A DNA stretch of 64,000 nt from Natrinema halophilum (GCF_013402815.2 NZ_CP058601.1:4295797-4359796); one strand, 5' to 3'; counted from the first letter of the stretch, positions 10,387-21,640 are shown. Numbers and translations: made by a program. The notes: a model not told the origin generated them from the letters alone.

Positions 10387-12381
10387 TCATGGCGTTCGTT
10401 CGCTGCCGTCGTCTTCGATTTCGGCCTGTATCTCGCCGACGATCTCGGGATTGCGCAGCGCGCTCGTATCGCCCAGTTCTTCGCCGTTGGCGACGTCCTC
10501 GAGCAGACGGCGCATGATCTTGCCCGATCGCGTCTTGGGGAGTTCCGGCGTGAAGACCACGGCCGTCGGTCTGGCGATCGGCCCGATCGAAGACTCGATA
10601 TTTTCGAAAATCGCCTGTCGGACGGCTGTGTTCGGATCGCGGCCGCGCTCCGTGCTCACGTACGCGTAGATTTCGGTGTCACCAGTCTCGCTCGAGCGGC
10701 CGACGACAGCGGCCTCGGCGACGCCATCGACGTCGGCGATTGCGCTTTCGATTTCCATGGTGCCCAGTCGGTGGCCGGAGACGGAGATCACGTCGTCGAC
10801 CCGGCCGAGGACGGAGATGTAGCCGTCATCGTCGATGCGGGCCGTGTCACCGCTGAAGTAGCGCCACTCGTCGGCATCGGGGTCGGAGAACCGCTGCCAG
10901 TACTCGGCGACGAATCGCTCGTCGTTGTCGTACAGCGTTCTGGCCATCCCCGGCCACGGACGGGTAATCGTGAGGTAGCCGGCCTCACCCGGCGTGACCT
11001 CGTCTCCGCTCTGGTCGACGATCTCGACGTCGATTCCCGGGAGCGCCGGACCGGCGGAGCCGGGTTTCATCTCGTCGATTCCCGGCAGCGTCGAAATCGC
11101 CACGGCACCGGTTTCGGTCTGCCACCAGGTGTCGACCACTGGACAGTCGCCGCCGCCGACGTGTTCGCGGTACCAGTTCCACGGGCGGGGGCTGATCGGC
11201 TCACCGACGGTACCGAGCAAGCGCAGGCTCGAGAGGTCGTATCCGCCCGGATACTCGGCACCCCATTTCATGAACGCACGAATGGCCGTCGGCGCCGTGT
11301 AAAAGACGTCGACGGCGTTGCGGTCGACGATCTTCCAGAGCCGATCGCGATCCGGATAATCGGGAGTTCCCTCGTACATCACCGTCGTCGTCCCCAGCGC
11401 GAGCGGGCCGTACACGATGTACGAGTGGCCGGTGATCCAGCCGATGTCGGCCGCACACCAGTAGGTGTCGGCAGGTTTTACGTCGAGAACGGCGTGACTC
11501 GTCCACGCCACGTGGGCGAGATAACCCCCGGTTGCGTGGACGACGCCCTTCGGCTCGCCGGTCGTCCCCGACGTGTACATGAGAAACAGCATGTCCGTCG
11601 CCTTCCGGGAGACCGGCTCGACAGTTTCGCCAGCGAACTCCTCACGGAGCTCGTGATAGTCCCACTCGTCGTCGCCGAGTACGTGTGGTAAATCGTCTCC
11701 GAGCCGGTCGACGACGACTGTTCGGACGTCTTGCTCGCATCCGATACGGGCGTTGTCGGCCTTACTCTTCTGGTTGAAGGCATCTCCGCGGCGGTAGTAT
11801 CCGTCACAGGTGACGAGGTACTCGCTGTCAGCAGCCGCCATTCGCGTCGCGAGTGCATCCGCCGAGAGCCCCGCAAAGACGACGCTGTGTGGTGCGCCGA
11901 TCCGAGCGCAGGCCAGCATCGCGATCGGCAGTTCCGGGATCATCGGCAGGTAGATCGTGACGACGTCATCCTCTTCGACGCCGAGGTTCCGCAGGGCCGC
12001 CGCGAATTCGTTGACCTCGACGTACAGATCCCGATAGGTGTAGGTCCGTCGCTCCCCTTGCTTTCCCTCCCAGCGGATCGCCGCGTGGTTCTTTCGCCCC
12101 GCCTCGAGGTGTCGGTCGAGGCAGTTGTAGGCGGCGTTGAGCCGACCGTCCGGAAACCACCGATAAAAGGGCGCATCCGTTTCATCGAGAACGGTCTCGT
12201 ATTCGTCGTCCCACGAAAGGAGGTCTGCCGCTCGCTCCCAGCACGCCGGCCAGTTCTCTGCGAACGCCTCGTAGATGCCCGGGTCCGAGACGTTCGCCTG
12301 TTCGACGAACGACTGCGGCGGGCTGTGGGTGGCCCCCGTCAACGCGGCGGCGTCTCGGTTCCACCCGTTCCGATCGTCCAT
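10387..12381 (-). CDS. acs: Acetyl-CoA synthetase, AMP-forming (copy 2)
   Basis: A 664-aa paralogue of copy 1. It keeps the LMYTSGTTGEPKGVVH loop, TYWCAADIGWITGHSY, WWQTETGAVAIST, VSGHRLGT and PKTRSGKIMRR with the conserved lysine. Residues 1-25 differ strongly from copy 1. The gene is 123 bp upstream of the bat-like regulator on the same strand. Two Acs copies around one regulator suggest differential use, for instance different acyl chain preference, but the sequence does not say which. Confidence 0.94.
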   Translation of the reverse strand: MDDRNGWNRDAAALTGATHSPPQSFVEQANVSDPGIYEAFAENWPACWERAADLLSWDDEYETVLDETDAPFYRWFPDGRLNAAYNCLDRHLEAGRKNHAAIRWEGKQGERRTYTYRDLYVEVNEFAAALRNLGVEEDDVVTIYLPMIPELPIAMLACARIGAPHSVVFAGLSADALATRMAAADSEYLVTCDGYYRRGDAFNQKSKADNARIGCEQDVRTVVVDRLGDDLPHVLGDDEWDYHELREEFAGETVEPVSRKATDMLFLMYTSGTTGEPKGVVHATGGYLAHVAWTSHAVLDVKPADTYWCAADIGWITGHSYIVYGPLALGTTTVMYEGTPDYPDRDRLWKIVDRNAVDVFYTAPTAIRAFMKWGAEYPGGYDLSSLRLLGTVGEPISPRPWNWYREHVGGGDCPVVDTWWQTETGAVAISTLPGIDEMKPGSAGPALPGIDVEIVDQSGDEVTPGEAGYLTITRPWPGMARTLYDNDERFVAEYWQRFSDPDADEWRYFSGDTARIDDDGYISVLGRVDDVISVSGHRLGTMEIESAIADVDGVAEAAVVGRSSETGDTEIYAYVSTERGRDPNTAVRQAIFENIESSIGPIARPTAVVFTPELPKTRSGKIMRRLLEDVANGEELGDTSALRNPEIVGEIQAEIEDDGSERTP

Positions 12382-12557
12382 ATTTCGTGCGAATCGTAGT
12401 CGGACAGCGGAATAAACGTTCCTCCGAATCGCCGTCCAGCGTGCGATTTGTGACCCCCGACTGCGGTGTGCGATCCGTGAAATTCAGGGTGGGCGCTTTC
12501 ACAGATCGTATTCGGCAATCGTCTCCCCCGTTGCTGTCCAGCCGGTTGCATTCGCCG

Positions 12558-13058
12558 TCAAAGGCCGTTCTGGGTCGAATCGATATCGGCCATGTCGTCC
12601 GGATCGGCGTCGCTGTCGGGTTCGCGAACCACGTAGACGTCGTAGCGCTGATCGTTTGCGACGGGGCTCCCGACGCTGGACTGGGGTGCGATGACCGAGC
12701 CGGCGTTCTCGGAGCCGATGAAGACGACCGAGGCCTCGATTTCGCCGGCGATCCGCCGAATTTCGCGAACGACGTTCGTCGTCGACGTCGCAGTTGGCTC
12801 GTCGGAACTCACCCGTTCGATTCGAACGGTCGCTGCCGGTGCAACCTCGGTGGCGCGACGGTTCATCCCTTCGGCGATCGCTTCCGGATCGAACGGTTCG
12901 CCCTCCGTAATCCACCCTCGATCCCGAGCATATCCGGCATCGTCCGGAATGACCGTCACCACGATGACCTCCTCGTCGAGCAGGTCGCCGAACGTCGACG
13001 CGCGCTCGAGCGCTTTCGTCGCTAACTCCGATCCGTCGAACGGAACGAGCAGTGACAT
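12558..13058 (-). CDS. Universal stress protein family, divergent
   Basis: A 166-aa protein starting MSLLVPFDGSELATKALERA. The C-terminal segment GSENAGSVIAPQSSVGSPVA occupies the place of the ATP-binding loop but departs from the usual form, so nucleotide binding is uncertain. The acidic tail (DSDADPDDMADIDS) is typical of halophiles. It sits 176 bp upstream of acs copy 2, with a second Usp gene further upstream on the same strand. Confidence 0.82.
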   Translation of the reverse strand: MSLLVPFDGSELATKALERASTFGDLLDEEVIVVTVIPDDAGYARDRGWITEGEPFDPEAIAEGMNRRATEVAPAATVRIERVSSDEPTATSTTNVVREIRRIAGEIEASVVFIGSENAGSVIAPQSSVGSPVANDQRYDVYVVREPDSDADPDDMADIDSTQNGL

Positions 13059-13159
13059 ACGGCTACGTCACACAACCGCGAAGGTAAGTGTTCTCCCTCC
13101 ATCACTCGGGGTGGCATCCATACTGTCGGTTCCTGCCGGGCTCACCCTGTCGTTCGTAC

Positions 13160-13612
13160 TCAGGCCGACCCGGTAGAAGACGCACTCGAGTTCCCGACGA
13201 CCAGTACCGTCCGATCTGCGACCCTGACGACTCTGTCCACGGTGCTTCCGAGCAATGCACCTTTGAAGGAAGACCGGCCGCGCGCTCCGACCACGACCAC
13301 ATCGATATCCGTCGCTGTCGCGTACTGGAGGATCTCTTCGTGGGGAACACCGGTTCGAACCGTTGTCTCGACGGCCACGCCGGCATTCGCCGCCCGCGCT
13401 TCGAGTTCCTCGAGCCAGCCCGCAGCCCGCTCTCGAAGGTGTTGTTCGGCCTCTTCAGGGTCGATTATACCCGTGTCGTATGCAGTTCGGTCGTCGACGA
13501 CGGCGATTCCGTACAGCGATGCGTCGAATCGCTCGGCGAGTTCGACTGCGTGGTCGACGGCGGTCGACGCGGTCTCGCTTCCGTCGGTCGCGACCAGTAT
13601 GGAATCGTACAT
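13160..13612 (-). CDS. Universal stress protein (UspA family)
   Basis: A 150-aa Usp starting MYDSILVATDGSETASTAVDHA. The nucleotide-binding loop GARGRSSFKGALLGSTVDRV is intact. I chose the ATG at 13612; the frame stays open further upstream without coding character. It is 101 bp upstream of the next Usp gene, same strand. Three Usp genes around the acetate cluster is a notable concentration. Confidence 0.9.
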   Translation of the reverse strand: MYDSILVATDGSETASTAVDHAVELAERFDASLYGIAVVDDRTAYDTGIIDPEEAEQHLRERAAGWLEELEARAANAGVAVETTVRTGVPHEEILQYATATDIDVVVVGARGRSSFKGALLGSTVDRVVRVADRTVLVVGNSSASSTGSA

Positions 13613-13851
13613 GCGTACCGATAGGGGTTGCTGTGAGATAGTACTGTGGCTCTCGGGATGGCGAACTGACCCTGATCCAATTCCGCACGGTGCTGCGAGC
13701 AGGGGTAGAGACGGTGAACGCGACAACAGTGTGCTTCGAGACTAGATCAAGGGGCCCCGCAAACCGGGCCCAGCCTGATCCATCGGCTTTCGAGTCGCGC
13801 AAACGGACAGCGAGCGTCACGGAGTGCTGTGTCGACTGTTACTCCGGACGG

Positions 13852-14589
13852 TCAGCCGCCCTCGCCTCGTCGCCTCGACTCCTCGGTCGCGACCCCTCGT
13901 GCAGCCGTCGCCTTCACAGAGGCGACGACTGACCGACCGGACTCCAGTCCGAGTGCCTCGACGCTCCGACGCGTGACGAGCGCCACGAGCTCGGGGAGCT
14001 CGTCGCCGGCTGTCGGTTCGTTTTCGAGTTCGATTCCTACTCGAGCGACGGCGTTGCCGGTCTCGAGCCACGAGACAGTTCCCGGAAAGCGGTTGCGGAC
14101 GCTGGTTCCGTCGGCCGGCGGTGCGTCGCTCGGAGCGTGAAGGCTGACCGCGTCAGATCGAATCGACACGGCAACGGATGGGGTGTCCGCGGGAACGACC
14201 GCGAGGACCGTCCCCGCACCCGTCTCGACGGTTGCGAGTTCTCCGTCGCGTTCGACCACTGTTCCCGAAAGCACCGACTCGTCGACGCGAGCGACGCCCT
14301 CGTAGGCCGCGACCAGCCGGTCGAATCGCTCGAGGAGACTCCGGGCCGCCTCCGTCAACGAACTGCCGCCCCCATCGGCCCCACCGCGAGTGCGCTGTAC
14401 CAGAGGCCCGACCGAGTCCTCGAGCGCGACGACCCGTTGTTGGAGGCGCGGATACGACCGCTCGAGTGCGTCGGCCGCGCCGGACAGCGAACCACAGTCG
14501 TCGATGGCGCGCAGCATCTCGACGTCGGTGCGATCGACGGTCACGTCGTCGATTCGCAGGTAGGGATCGAACTCCTTTTCCATGGTCAT
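13852..14589 (-). CDS. ModE-like regulator (LysR-type HTH plus TOBE-like domain)
   Basis: About 245 aa. The N-terminal winged helix ([20 protein letters not shown], then [20 protein letters not shown]) matches the ModE/LysR type. The C-terminal half, with [20 protein letters not shown] and a second repeat-like stretch, resembles a TOBE oxyanion-binding domain. It is divergent from tupA with a 200-bp gap, so it most likely represses or tunes tungstate/molybdate uptake. The two ATGs at 14589 and 14583 cannot be told apart. The C-terminus is Arg/Glu-rich. Confidence 0.82.
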   Translation of the reverse strand: MTMEKEFDPYLRIDDVTVDRTDVEMLRAIDDCGSLSGAADALERSYPRLQQRVVALEDSVGPLVQRTRGGADGGGSSLTEAARSLLERFDRLVAAYEGVARVDESVLSGTVVERDGELATVETGAGTVLAVVPADTPSVAVSIRSDAVSLHAPSDAPPADGTSVRNRFPGTVSWLETGNAVARVGIELENEPTAGDELPELVALVTRRSVEALGLESGRSVVASVKATAARGVATEESRRRGEGG

Positions 14590-14789
14590 CGGTGGATCAC
14601 ACGGCGGGTCCGGCACCTCGAGTGAGGAACCGCTCGAATTCGGATTCGTGTTCGGATGGTAAGTTCGTTTGCATCGAATCCACCGAGCGCGACAACCACA
14701 GAACGCGGATCGATTGCCGAGTCCTCACTCGAAGATTCGGTTCGACCTGCATGCAAAGGTATTTGTGGAGCCTTTCCATCGATGTTCCC

Positions 14790-15719
14790 ATGGCGATACA
14801 ACGACGACGGTTCGTCGCAGCTGTGGGGACAGGTGCGCTCGCCGGACTCGCGGGCTGCTCGGGGTTGACCGGGAAAACGGACGATGGGAATCCGACCGTC
14901 GCCGGCGAGACGCTGACGTTGACGACGACGACGAGTACGTACGATACAGGCTTACTTGGCGAACTCAACGTGCCATTTCAGGACATGTACGGTGTAACGG
15001 TCGACTCCGTCGCAAAGGGGACCGGGGCAGCCCTCGAGACGGCACGGAACGGTGATTCGGACGTCGTGATGGTACACGCCCGATCGCTGGAGGACGAATT
15101 CATGCGCGAGGGATACGGCGTGAACCGTCGCGACCTCATGTTCAACGACTTCGTCATCGTCGGACCGGAGTCCGATCCAGCCGGCATCCAGGGCACGAGT
15201 TCGGCGGCCGACGCGTTCGCAACGATCGCGGATTCACAGGCGGCGTTCGTCTCTCGAGGGGACAACTCCGGAACGCACACCAAGGAACTCATCGTCTGGG
15301 ACCAGGCCGGCGTCGAACCGGGCGGTGACTGGTATCAGGAAACCGGTCAGGGAATGGGCGAGGTGTTGAATATTGCCAACCAACAGAGCGCGTACACTCT
15401 CTCGGACCGGGGAACCTTCCTCTCGCAGCGATCCGAGATCGACCTCACGATCCTCGTTCAGGGACCGATCGAGGGCGGTCCGGAACTCCTCGCCAATCCG
15501 TACGGGGTCATCGCGGTCAATCCGGCAGTTCACGAGAACGTCAATTACGACCTGGCGATGGCCTACATCGGGTATCTCACGAGTCCGCAGGCACAGGACC
15601 TCATCGAAAATTACGAAGCGAACGGGGAGCAGTTGTTCTTCCCCCGTGCCCTCTCCGAGGAACCGAACTTCCAGCAGTACGTTCCGGAAGGCTGGAGTGG
15701 GACTAACTCAGACAGGTAA
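14790..15719 (+). CDS. tupA: Tungstate-type ABC transporter substrate-binding lipoprotein
   Basis: A 309-aa Tat-exported lipoprotein: twin Arg in [11 protein letters not shown], then lipobox LAGLAGCSG. The mature part starts with [15 protein letters not shown], the oxyanion-binding motif of TupA-type tungstate-binding proteins. It continues with [19 protein letters not shown] and [12 protein letters not shown]. Tungstate supply matters for aldehyde:ferredoxin oxidoreductases. The start at 14790 puts the twin Arg close to the N-terminus. The permease gene follows after 2 bp. Molybdate remains an alternative substrate. Confidence 0.9.
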   Translation: MAIQRRRFVAAVGTGALAGLAGCSGLTGKTDDGNPTVAGETLTLTTTTSTYDTGLLGELNVPFQDMYGVTVDSVAKGTGAALETARNGDSDVVMVHARSLEDEFMREGYGVNRRDLMFNDFVIVGPESDPAGIQGTSSAADAFATIADSQAAFVSRGDNSGTHTKELIVWDQAGVEPGGDWYQETGQGMGEVLNIANQQSAYTLSDRGTFLSQRSEIDLTILVQGPIEGGPELLANPYGVIAVNPAVHENVNYDLAMAYIGYLTSPQAQDLIENYEANGEQLFFPRALSEEPNFQQYVPEGWSGTNSDR

Positions 15720-15721
15720 CC

Positions 15722-16441
15722 GTGCTTGTCGGTACGCTCACACCCGTCGCGACGCCGTTCCTCGTGGACATCCCTTTCGATACGGTGTACGTTCGGAGCA
15801 TCATCGTCGTCTCGTTGTACGTCAGCGTTATCGCCGTCCTGTTGAGCGCCGCCGTGAGCCTGCCAATCGCGCTGATCGTGGGATTTTCCAGGTTCCCGGG
15901 AAAGCGGTTTCTCACGTCGGTCATCAACACGGGAATGGGCTTCCCGAGCGTGGTCGTCGGGTTACTGGTCCTGTTTCTCGTCTCGAATCAGGGTCCGCTC
16001 GGCGAGTTCGAACTCGTGTTCACGAAGCGGGCGATGATCATGTCGCAGTTCGTCCTCGCGACGCCGCCGATAACCGCCATCAGCCTCGCAGCGATTGCCG
16101 GCGTCGATCAGAACGTTCGCGACGCCGCCCACGCTCTCGGGGGGACTCGCGTTGACGTCGCGCTCGTGACAATCAAGGAAGCTCGCTACGGGATCGCGAC
16201 GGCGGTGCTTGCCGGATTCGGACGTGCGATCAGCGAAGTCGGCTCCGTTCTCATCGTCGGCGGGAACATCGCCGGGGCGGATGGCGTCTCGAAAACCCGA
16301 ACGCTGACGACCGCCATCTCGCTCGAGGCCCGTCAGGGCCGATACGAGACGGCGATGGTTCTCGGCGGGATACTGTTTATCCTCGTCTTGCTCGTCAACG
16401 CGGTGGTCGTTCGCCTCGGCGACCAAGGGGTGCAACGGTGA
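15722..16441 (+). CDS. tupB: Tungstate-type ABC transporter permease
   Basis: A 239-aa integral membrane protein with about five to six helices and the BPD permease loop [30 protein letters not shown] (EAA-type, contacts the ATPase). It starts with GTG. It begins 2 bp after tupA and its stop overlaps the tupC ATG, so the three are one translationally coupled unit. Confidence 0.9.
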   Translation: MLVGTLTPVATPFLVDIPFDTVYVRSIIVVSLYVSVIAVLLSAAVSLPIALIVGFSRFPGKRFLTSVINTGMGFPSVVVGLLVLFLVSNQGPLGEFELVFTKRAMIMSQFVLATPPITAISLAAIAGVDQNVRDAAHALGGTRVDVALVTIKEARYGIATAVLAGFGRAISEVGSVLIVGGNIAGADGVSKTRTLTTAISLEARQGRYETAMVLGGILFILVLLVNAVVVRLGDQGVQR

Positions 16442-17220
16442 TGACCCGTTCGGCAGTGATCCGAGCTGCGGACGTCTCGCTTTCGTACGGAACCGAACAG
16501 GTGCTGCGGGACGTGTCGCTCTCGGTCGACCCCGGCGAGGTAGTCGCCGTTATCGGCCCCTCGGGCGTCGGGAAAACGACGTTACTTCGCATTTTAGCCC
16601 TTTCTCTCGAACCCGAGGAGGGGACCGTCGAACTCGACGGAACAGACGCGTGGGCCGTCGACGACGCCGAGCGACTCTCGATGCGGCGGCGAATCGGAAT
16701 GGTGTTTCAGGATGCGAGCCTGTTCGACGCATCGGTCGAACGAAACGTGGAATACGGGCTCCGAGTGCGTCGATCGTGGTCGACGCGACTCCGCGACAGT
16801 CTCCGATCCGCCGTTCGCTCCAATGGCACGGCCGACGCCGTTCGGGAGTCACTCGAAGTCGTTGGGCTTGCGAACGACCTCGAGCAGCAGACGTCGTCGC
16901 TGTCGGGCGGGGAAGCCCAGCGCGTGTCGTTCGCTCGAGCCCTGGCGTACGAACCGGACGTGCTCCTCCTCGATGAGCCGACGTCTGACCTGGACCCGAG
17001 AAACACGGCGGTCATCGAGGACGCGATAGGCGAGGCGCGCGAGCGGGGAATCGGAATCGTCATCGCGACCCACGATATGCACCAGGCAGAGCGCGTAGCC
17101 GATCGCGTTGCAGTGTTACTCGACCACCGTCTCACCGAAGTCGGGCCGACGGAGCAGATCTTCGAGAATCCGTCCGAAGACCGAACGCGGAAATTCATCT
17201 CCGGCGAACTTATCTACTGA
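16441..17220 (+). CDS. tupC: Tungstate-type ABC transporter ATP-binding protein
   Basis: A 259-aa ATPase. Walker A is GPSGVGKTTLLRI, the signature is SSLSGGEAQRVSFARAL, Walker B is VLLLDEPTSDLD, and the switch His is in IATHDMHQAERV. A GTG at 16438 is an alternative start one codon upstream. It overlaps the permease stop by one base (TGATG). It powers the TupAB importer. Confidence 0.9.
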   Translation: MTRSAVIRAADVSLSYGTEQVLRDVSLSVDPGEVVAVIGPSGVGKTTLLRILALSLEPEEGTVELDGTDAWAVDDAERLSMRRRIGMVFQDASLFDASVERNVEYGLRVRRSWSTRLRDSLRSAVRSNGTADAVRESLEVVGLANDLEQQTSSLSGGEAQRVSFARALAYEPDVLLLDEPTSDLDPRNTAVIEDAIGEARERGIGIVIATHDMHQAERVADRVAVLLDHRLTEVGPTEQIFENPSEDRTRKFISGELIY

Positions 17221-17571
17221 CTGCTTCGGTCTTCGGGATCGCACCAGCTCCGTCTCGTTCCGGCCGGCCACAGGCGCGTCTCGAGCGAGTCAGGTCGTCG
17301 AGAGGGACCAACGTTCGCCTTGCCGGGCAGAACTGGAGATCTATCCGTTGTGTCCGCCTTCTGGATCGAGGACGTCCTCGTCGACACGGGCGAAGAGTCG
17401 ATACCGGCTGACGACCGGTCGAGGAGACCGACCGTTGTCGAGACAATACACGGTGAGCTGTATCGGACGAATGCGAAAAAGACGAATTCATCCGGAAACC
17501 AATGCACGAATTGTCGCTGAAGTGTCGGAGAACTACCGGATACAATAACACTCACCCTACAAAAATTCGAA
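17221..17571. other. Intergenic stretch without a supported gene
   Basis: Short open frames exist on both strands but show no recognisable motif or good context. The last ~40 bases are AT-rich (TACAATAACA, CTACAAAAATTCG) and probably hold the promoter of the small zinc ribbon gene. Confidence 0.5.
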
Positions 17572-17703
17572 ATGCTCAAAGAAACCGTTCGGTACGAGTG
17601 CGAAGATTGCGACTACGAAGTCGAGCGGAAATACGTCGATACGGACGGTGATGACCTCGTGTGTCCCGAGTGTGGAAGCAAGCGGGTACACCTGGATGAC
17701 TAA
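17572..17703 (+). CDS. Small zinc-ribbon protein
   Basis: A 43-aa protein beginning MLKETVRYECEDCDYEVERK. It carries two CxxC knuckles, CEDC and CPEC, 19 residues apart, the pattern of a rubredoxin-like zinc ribbon. It ends VHLDD. Haloarchaea have many such micro-proteins; this one has no known role. It lies 136 bp upstream of the copper ATPase, so a link to metal handling is possible but unproven. Confidence 0.75.
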   Translation: MLKETVRYECEDCDYEVERKYVDTDGDDLVCPECGSKRVHLDD

Positions 17704-17838
17704 CGGACGACTCCGAGAAGTGGGTGCATGAGTAAGGGTGCCACTGGCGATTCACTTTTGAATCGAAAGTCTACTTGCACCTATGGGAAGTAATCGAAAG
17801 GGCAAACCGATTGAATAAGCGGTCCGTATATACACGTA

Positions 17839-20493
17839 ATGAGTCAGCGCCGAAGTCACGTCGACATCCAGGGGATGAGTTGCGCGAACTGCTCGCAGAC
17901 TATCGCCGACGGCGTCGAGTCCCTCGAGGGGGTCTCGGAGGCGAACATCAACTTCGCGACCGACGAGGGGAGCGTGGAGTACGACCCGGACGAGGTCTCG
18001 TTGGACCAGATATACGGCGCAATCGAAGACGCCGGATACTCGCCGGTCACGGACTCGGTGACGATAGGCATCACCGATATGTCGTGTGCGAACTGTTCCG
18101 AAACGGTCCAGGAGGCGCTCGAAGAAACGTCGGGCGTCGTCCGGGCCGACGTCAACTTTGCGACTGACGAAGCACAGGTTTCGTACAATCCGGCCGAAGC
18201 AACGGTCACGGACTTCTACGACGCCATCGAGGATGCGGGCTATGCGCCCGTCCGTGAGGCCGGCGATTCAGAGGGGGCGTCGGAGGACGACGCTCGCGAG
18301 GCCGCCCGCCAAGAAGAGATCCAGCGACAACTGCGACTGACCCTGTTCGGTGCGGCGCTCTCGGCACCGCTCCTGTTCTTCCTCGTCGAGAAGTTGCTGC
18401 TTGGCGGCGGCATCGTCCCGGAGACGGTGTTCGGCGTCGAGTTCGGGTGGGTCGAGTTCCTGCTTGCGACGCCCGTCCAGTTCGTCCTCGGGTGGCCGTT
18501 CTACAAGAACTCCTACAAGGCGCTCGTCACGAACGGCCGCGCCAACATGGACGTCCTCATTGCGCTTGGATCGACCACCGCGTACGTCTATTCCGTTACG
18601 GTGCTCTCGGGGCTGATCGCCGGCGGCATGTACTTCGACACGGCGGCGCTGATCCTCGTGTTCATCACGCTCGGAAACTACCTCGAGGCCCGCTCGAAAG
18701 GACAGGCCGGCGAGGCGCTCCGGAAGCTCCTCGAAATGGAAGCCGAGACGGCCACCGTCGTCGACGAGGACGGCAACGAAGAGACCGTTCCGCTCGAGGA
18801 CGTCCGAACCGGCGACCGGATGAAGGTTCGCCCCGGCGAAAAGATTCCGACCGACGGGGTCGTCGTGGAGGGCCAAAGCGCAGTCGACGAGTCGATGGTC
18901 ACCGGCGAGTCCGTCCCCGTCGAGAAAGGAGAAGGCGACGAGGTAGTCGGCTCGACGATAAACGAGAACGGCGTCCTCGTCGTCGAAGCGACGAAAGTCG
19001 GAGAGGACACTGCCCTCCAGCAGATCGTCCAGACGGTCAAGGAGGCCCAGTCCCGTCAACCGGACATCCAGAATCTCGCGGATCGCATTTCGGCGTACTT
19101 CGTCCCGGCCGTCATCGCGAACGCCCTTCTCTGGGGGACCGCCTGGTTCCTGTTCCCCCAGGCACTCGCTGGATTCGTCGACTGGCTCCCGCTCTGGGGG
19201 CTCGTCGCGGGTGGTCCCGGTGTCGCCGGCGGCGCGGTTTCGGTGTTCGAATTTGCCGTCATCGTCTTCGCGTCGTCGGTGCTGATCGCGTGCCCCTGCG
19301 CACTGGGATTGGCGACGCCGGCCGCGACCATGGTCGGGACTACCATCGGCGCACAGAACGGCGTACTGTTCAAGGGCGGCGACGTGCTCGAACGCGCGAA
19401 GGATGTCGATACGGTCGTCTTCGATAAAACGGGAACGCTCACGAAAGGCGAGATGGAGTTGACCGACGTCGTCGTGTTCGACGACGGACAGCCGGTCGCC
19501 GACGGCGGTTCCGCGAGCGAAGCGACCGGGTCCCCGTCGGACGAGCGACCCGACGGCGGCGCAGTGACCATCCGTGACCGCCTCAGCGAAGACGACGTCC
19601 TTCGGCTGGCTGCGACGGCCGAAAGCGGTAGCGAACACCCGCTCGCGCGAGCCATCGTCGACGGCGCAAAAGACCGCGGCATCGACGTGACGGACCCCGG
19701 TGACTTCGAAAACGTCCCCGGACACGGTATCCGCGCCACGGTCGAGGGGAGCGAGGTGCTCGTCGGGAACCGCAAGTTGCTCCGTGACAACGACATCGAT
19801 CCCTCGCCCGCCGCAGAAACGATGGAACGCCTCGAGAACGAAGGCAAAACCGCCATGCTCGTCGCTCGCGTGCCGGCCGACTCCACCGAGGGGGAACTCA
19901 TCGGCGTCGTCGCCGACGCCGACACGGTCAAAGAGAGCGCCAAAGATGCGGTGAGGGATCTACAGACGCGCGGGGTCGACGTGATGATGATAACGGGCGA
20001 CAACGAGCGGACCGCTCGCTCCGTCGCTGAACAGGTCGGTATCGACCCCGAGAACGTCCGCGCCGAGGTCCTGCCCGAAGACAAATCGGACGCCGTCGAA
20101 GCGATCCAGAACGACGGCCGTCAGGCGATGATGGTCGGCGACGGCGTCAACGACGCACCCGCGCTCGCCGTCGCGTACGTTGGCACGGCCATCGGATCGG
20201 GGACGGACGTCGCCATCGAGGCGGCAGACGTCACCCTGATGCGTGATGACCCGCTGGACGTGGTCAAGGCCATCCGCATCTCGGACGCGACGCTCGCCAA
20301 AATCAAGCAGAACCTCGTGTGGGCGCTCGGATACAATACGGCGATGATCCCACTCGCGTCGCTCGGTCTGCTCCAGCCCGTGCTGGCAGCCGGTGCGATG
20401 GCGTTCTCCTCGGTCTCGGTGCTTACGAACAGTCTCCTATTCAGGCGGTACACCCCCGATCGAGACTACAAACTGCTCGGCCGGCTGCGTTGA
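17839..20493 (+). CDS. copA: Copper-translocating P1B-type ATPase
   Basis: An 884-aa pump, probably exporting Cu(I). Two N-terminal heavy-metal domains each have MSCANC (about residues 13-18 and 77-82). The rest shows the actuator TGES loop ([14 protein letters not shown]), the membrane CPC motif ([13 protein letters not shown]), DKTGTLT with the phosphorylated Asp, the SEHPLA motif and [11 protein letters not shown] low-complexity insert follows DKTGTLT (about residues 550-575). It probably lies in the same copper/stress region as the DUF302 gene 84 bp downstream. Confidence 0.95.
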   Translation: MSQRRSHVDIQGMSCANCSQTIADGVESLEGVSEANINFATDEGSVEYDPDEVSLDQIYGAIEDAGYSPVTDSVTIGITDMSCANCSETVQEALEETSGVVRADVNFATDEAQVSYNPAEATVTDFYDAIEDAGYAPVREAGDSEGASEDDAREAARQEEIQRQLRLTLFGAALSAPLLFFLVEKLLLGGGIVPETVFGVEFGWVEFLLATPVQFVLGWPFYKNSYKALVTNGRANMDVLIALGSTTAYVYSVTVLSGLIAGGMYFDTAALILVFITLGNYLEARSKGQAGEALRKLLEMEAETATVVDEDGNEETVPLEDVRTGDRMKVRPGEKIPTDGVVVEGQSAVDESMVTGESVPVEKGEGDEVVGSTINENGVLVVEATKVGEDTALQQIVQTVKEAQSRQPDIQNLADRISAYFVPAVIANALLWGTAWFLFPQALAGFVDWLPLWGLVAGGPGVAGGAVSVFEFAVIVFASSVLIACPCALGLATPAATMVGTTIGAQNGVLFKGGDVLERAKDVDTVVFDKTGTLTKGEMELTDVVVFDDGQPVADGGSASEATGSPSDERPDGGAVTIRDRLSEDDVLRLAATAESGSEHPLARAIVDGAKDRGIDVTDPGDFENVPGHGIRATVEGSEVLVGNRKLLRDNDIDPSPAAETMERLENEGKTAMLVARVPADSTEGELIGVVADADTVKESAKDAVRDLQTRGVDVMMITGDNERTARSVAEQVGIDPENVRAEVLPEDKSDAVEAIQNDGRQAMMVGDGVNDAPALAVAYVGTAIGSGTDVAIEAADVTLMRDDPLDVVKAIRISDATLAKIKQNLVWALGYNTAMIPLASLGLLQPVLAAGAMAFSSVSVLTNSLLFRRYTPDRDYKLLGRLR

Positions 20494-20577
20494 TCGCTGG
20501 TCGACGATCGCTGTCACCTCGCGGCGAATGCGTCGTCGAACCCCAGCGTTAAGCCTCTCCGCGAAATAGTGGATTGC

Positions 20578-20994
20578 ATGGATTATACAATACAACAGTC
20601 CGTGTCCGGTAGCTTCGAAGACGTCGTCGACGCGACAGTCGCTGCGCTCGACGAGGAGGGGTTCGGCGTCCTCTGCGATATCGACGTGCAGGCGACGCTC
20701 GAGAAGAAACTCGGCGAGGAGTTTCGCAAGTACAGAATTCTCGGCGCGTGTAACCCGGGTCTTGCACACGAGGGACTCTCGGAAGAGATCGAACTCGGTG
20801 CTCTTCTCCCCTGTAACGTCATCGTTTACGAAACTGACGACGGCACCGTCGTGGTCAGCGCAGTCGACCCGAATCGGCTCGTCGGCGTCGCGGACAACGC
20901 CGAACTCGACTCGATCGCAACCGAAGTCCGCGACCGGTTCGATCGCGCGCTTTCGGCCGTCGCAGACGAAATCGATGCCGCATCCGCGGACTGA
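20578..20994 (+). CDS. DUF302 family protein
   Basis: A 138-aa protein with the DUF302 pattern: a strand-helix start (YTIQQSVSGSFEDVVDATVAA), then GFGVLCDIDVQATLEKKLGE, YRILGACNPGLAHEGL, and LLPCNVIVYE. The fold is known but not the function; it often appears near metal or redox genes. I use the ATG at 20578; GTG at 20569 is in frame. It follows copA in the same direction. Confidence 0.88.
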   Translation: MDYTIQQSVSGSFEDVVDATVAALDEEGFGVLCDIDVQATLEKKLGEEFRKYRILGACNPGLAHEGLSEEIELGALLPCNVIVYETDDGTVVVSAVDPNRLVGVADNAELDSIATEVRDRFDRALSAVADEIDAASAD

Positions 20995-21359
20995 TTCGCG
21001 ACGGCTCCGCCGGCAACTCGACACTGCTATTACCGTTTTCTGCTCGTCAGGACAGTCGCCGCCACACGGTACTCACGAGAGGATAGATTCGGTGCCACAG
21101 AGGGTGGCGCAATAGGCGGGACACGAACTGTAGACGCTCGAAGCGACCTCACCGACGAGGCGGACGACGTTCATCGGAACGCCCTCGTGCAGTCTCCATA
21201 CCACGTCGAGCACGCAGCGATGGGCCAGCCCGTGGACTCGGAGAGCCGATTCCGTTTCGTGTGGTCACTCGTCACTGCCGAAGAGCAGCGTTTGAATCGA
21301 AGCTTCGGGCCCTCCGCAGGTTATGGTTTTGGGTACGAATGTAGATACGACCCAACACC
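20995..21359. other. Intergenic stretch without a clear gene
   Basis: An open frame around 21187 gives a histidine-rich start (SPYHVEHAAMGQPVDSES) that could be an old gene tail, but nothing supports a functional gene. Confidence 0.45.
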
Positions 21360-21640
21360 GTGGACTCGATCGTGGCCCAGATACTCCTCTTCACCCAGGA
21401 AACGTGCGGTGCGTGTGCGATGCAACGGGAGAAAAGCGACGGCTTCGAGGAAGCAATCGAAGACCCAACTCAGCAGTCGACCGGGCCCACCCAGCGGCTC
21501 GTCGACATCGTGCGCGGATGAAGCTACGCCCTCCGAGTGAGCAGGACCCGGGACGATCGGCGGCAGTTCGTCGGGCGGTTCGGGGTCCCCACAGTTGCGA
21601 CGCGGGACTCGTGCGGCCAGCGGCCGCGGACGAACCGCCC
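21360..21640 (+). pseudogene. Thioredoxin-like gene remnant
   Basis: From GTG 21360 the frame reads AQILLFTQETCGACAMQREK, a clear thioredoxin-type strand plus CGAC redox site, and stops at 21521 after 53 codons. About 50 bases later, in another frame, FVGRFGVPTVATRDS resembles the cis-Pro part of the fold. The linking section looks frameshifted. I read this as a decayed thioredoxin-like gene. A sequencing error is the other explanation. Confidence 0.5.

Noticed and set aside
13740..13790. GGGGCCC..GGGCCC inverted repeat between the Usp and ModE-like genes
   Set aside because: Short and GC-only; expected by chance in this composition.
17320..17520. 66-aa open frame between tupC and the zinc ribbon gene
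   Set aside because: No motif, no partner gene and no good start context.
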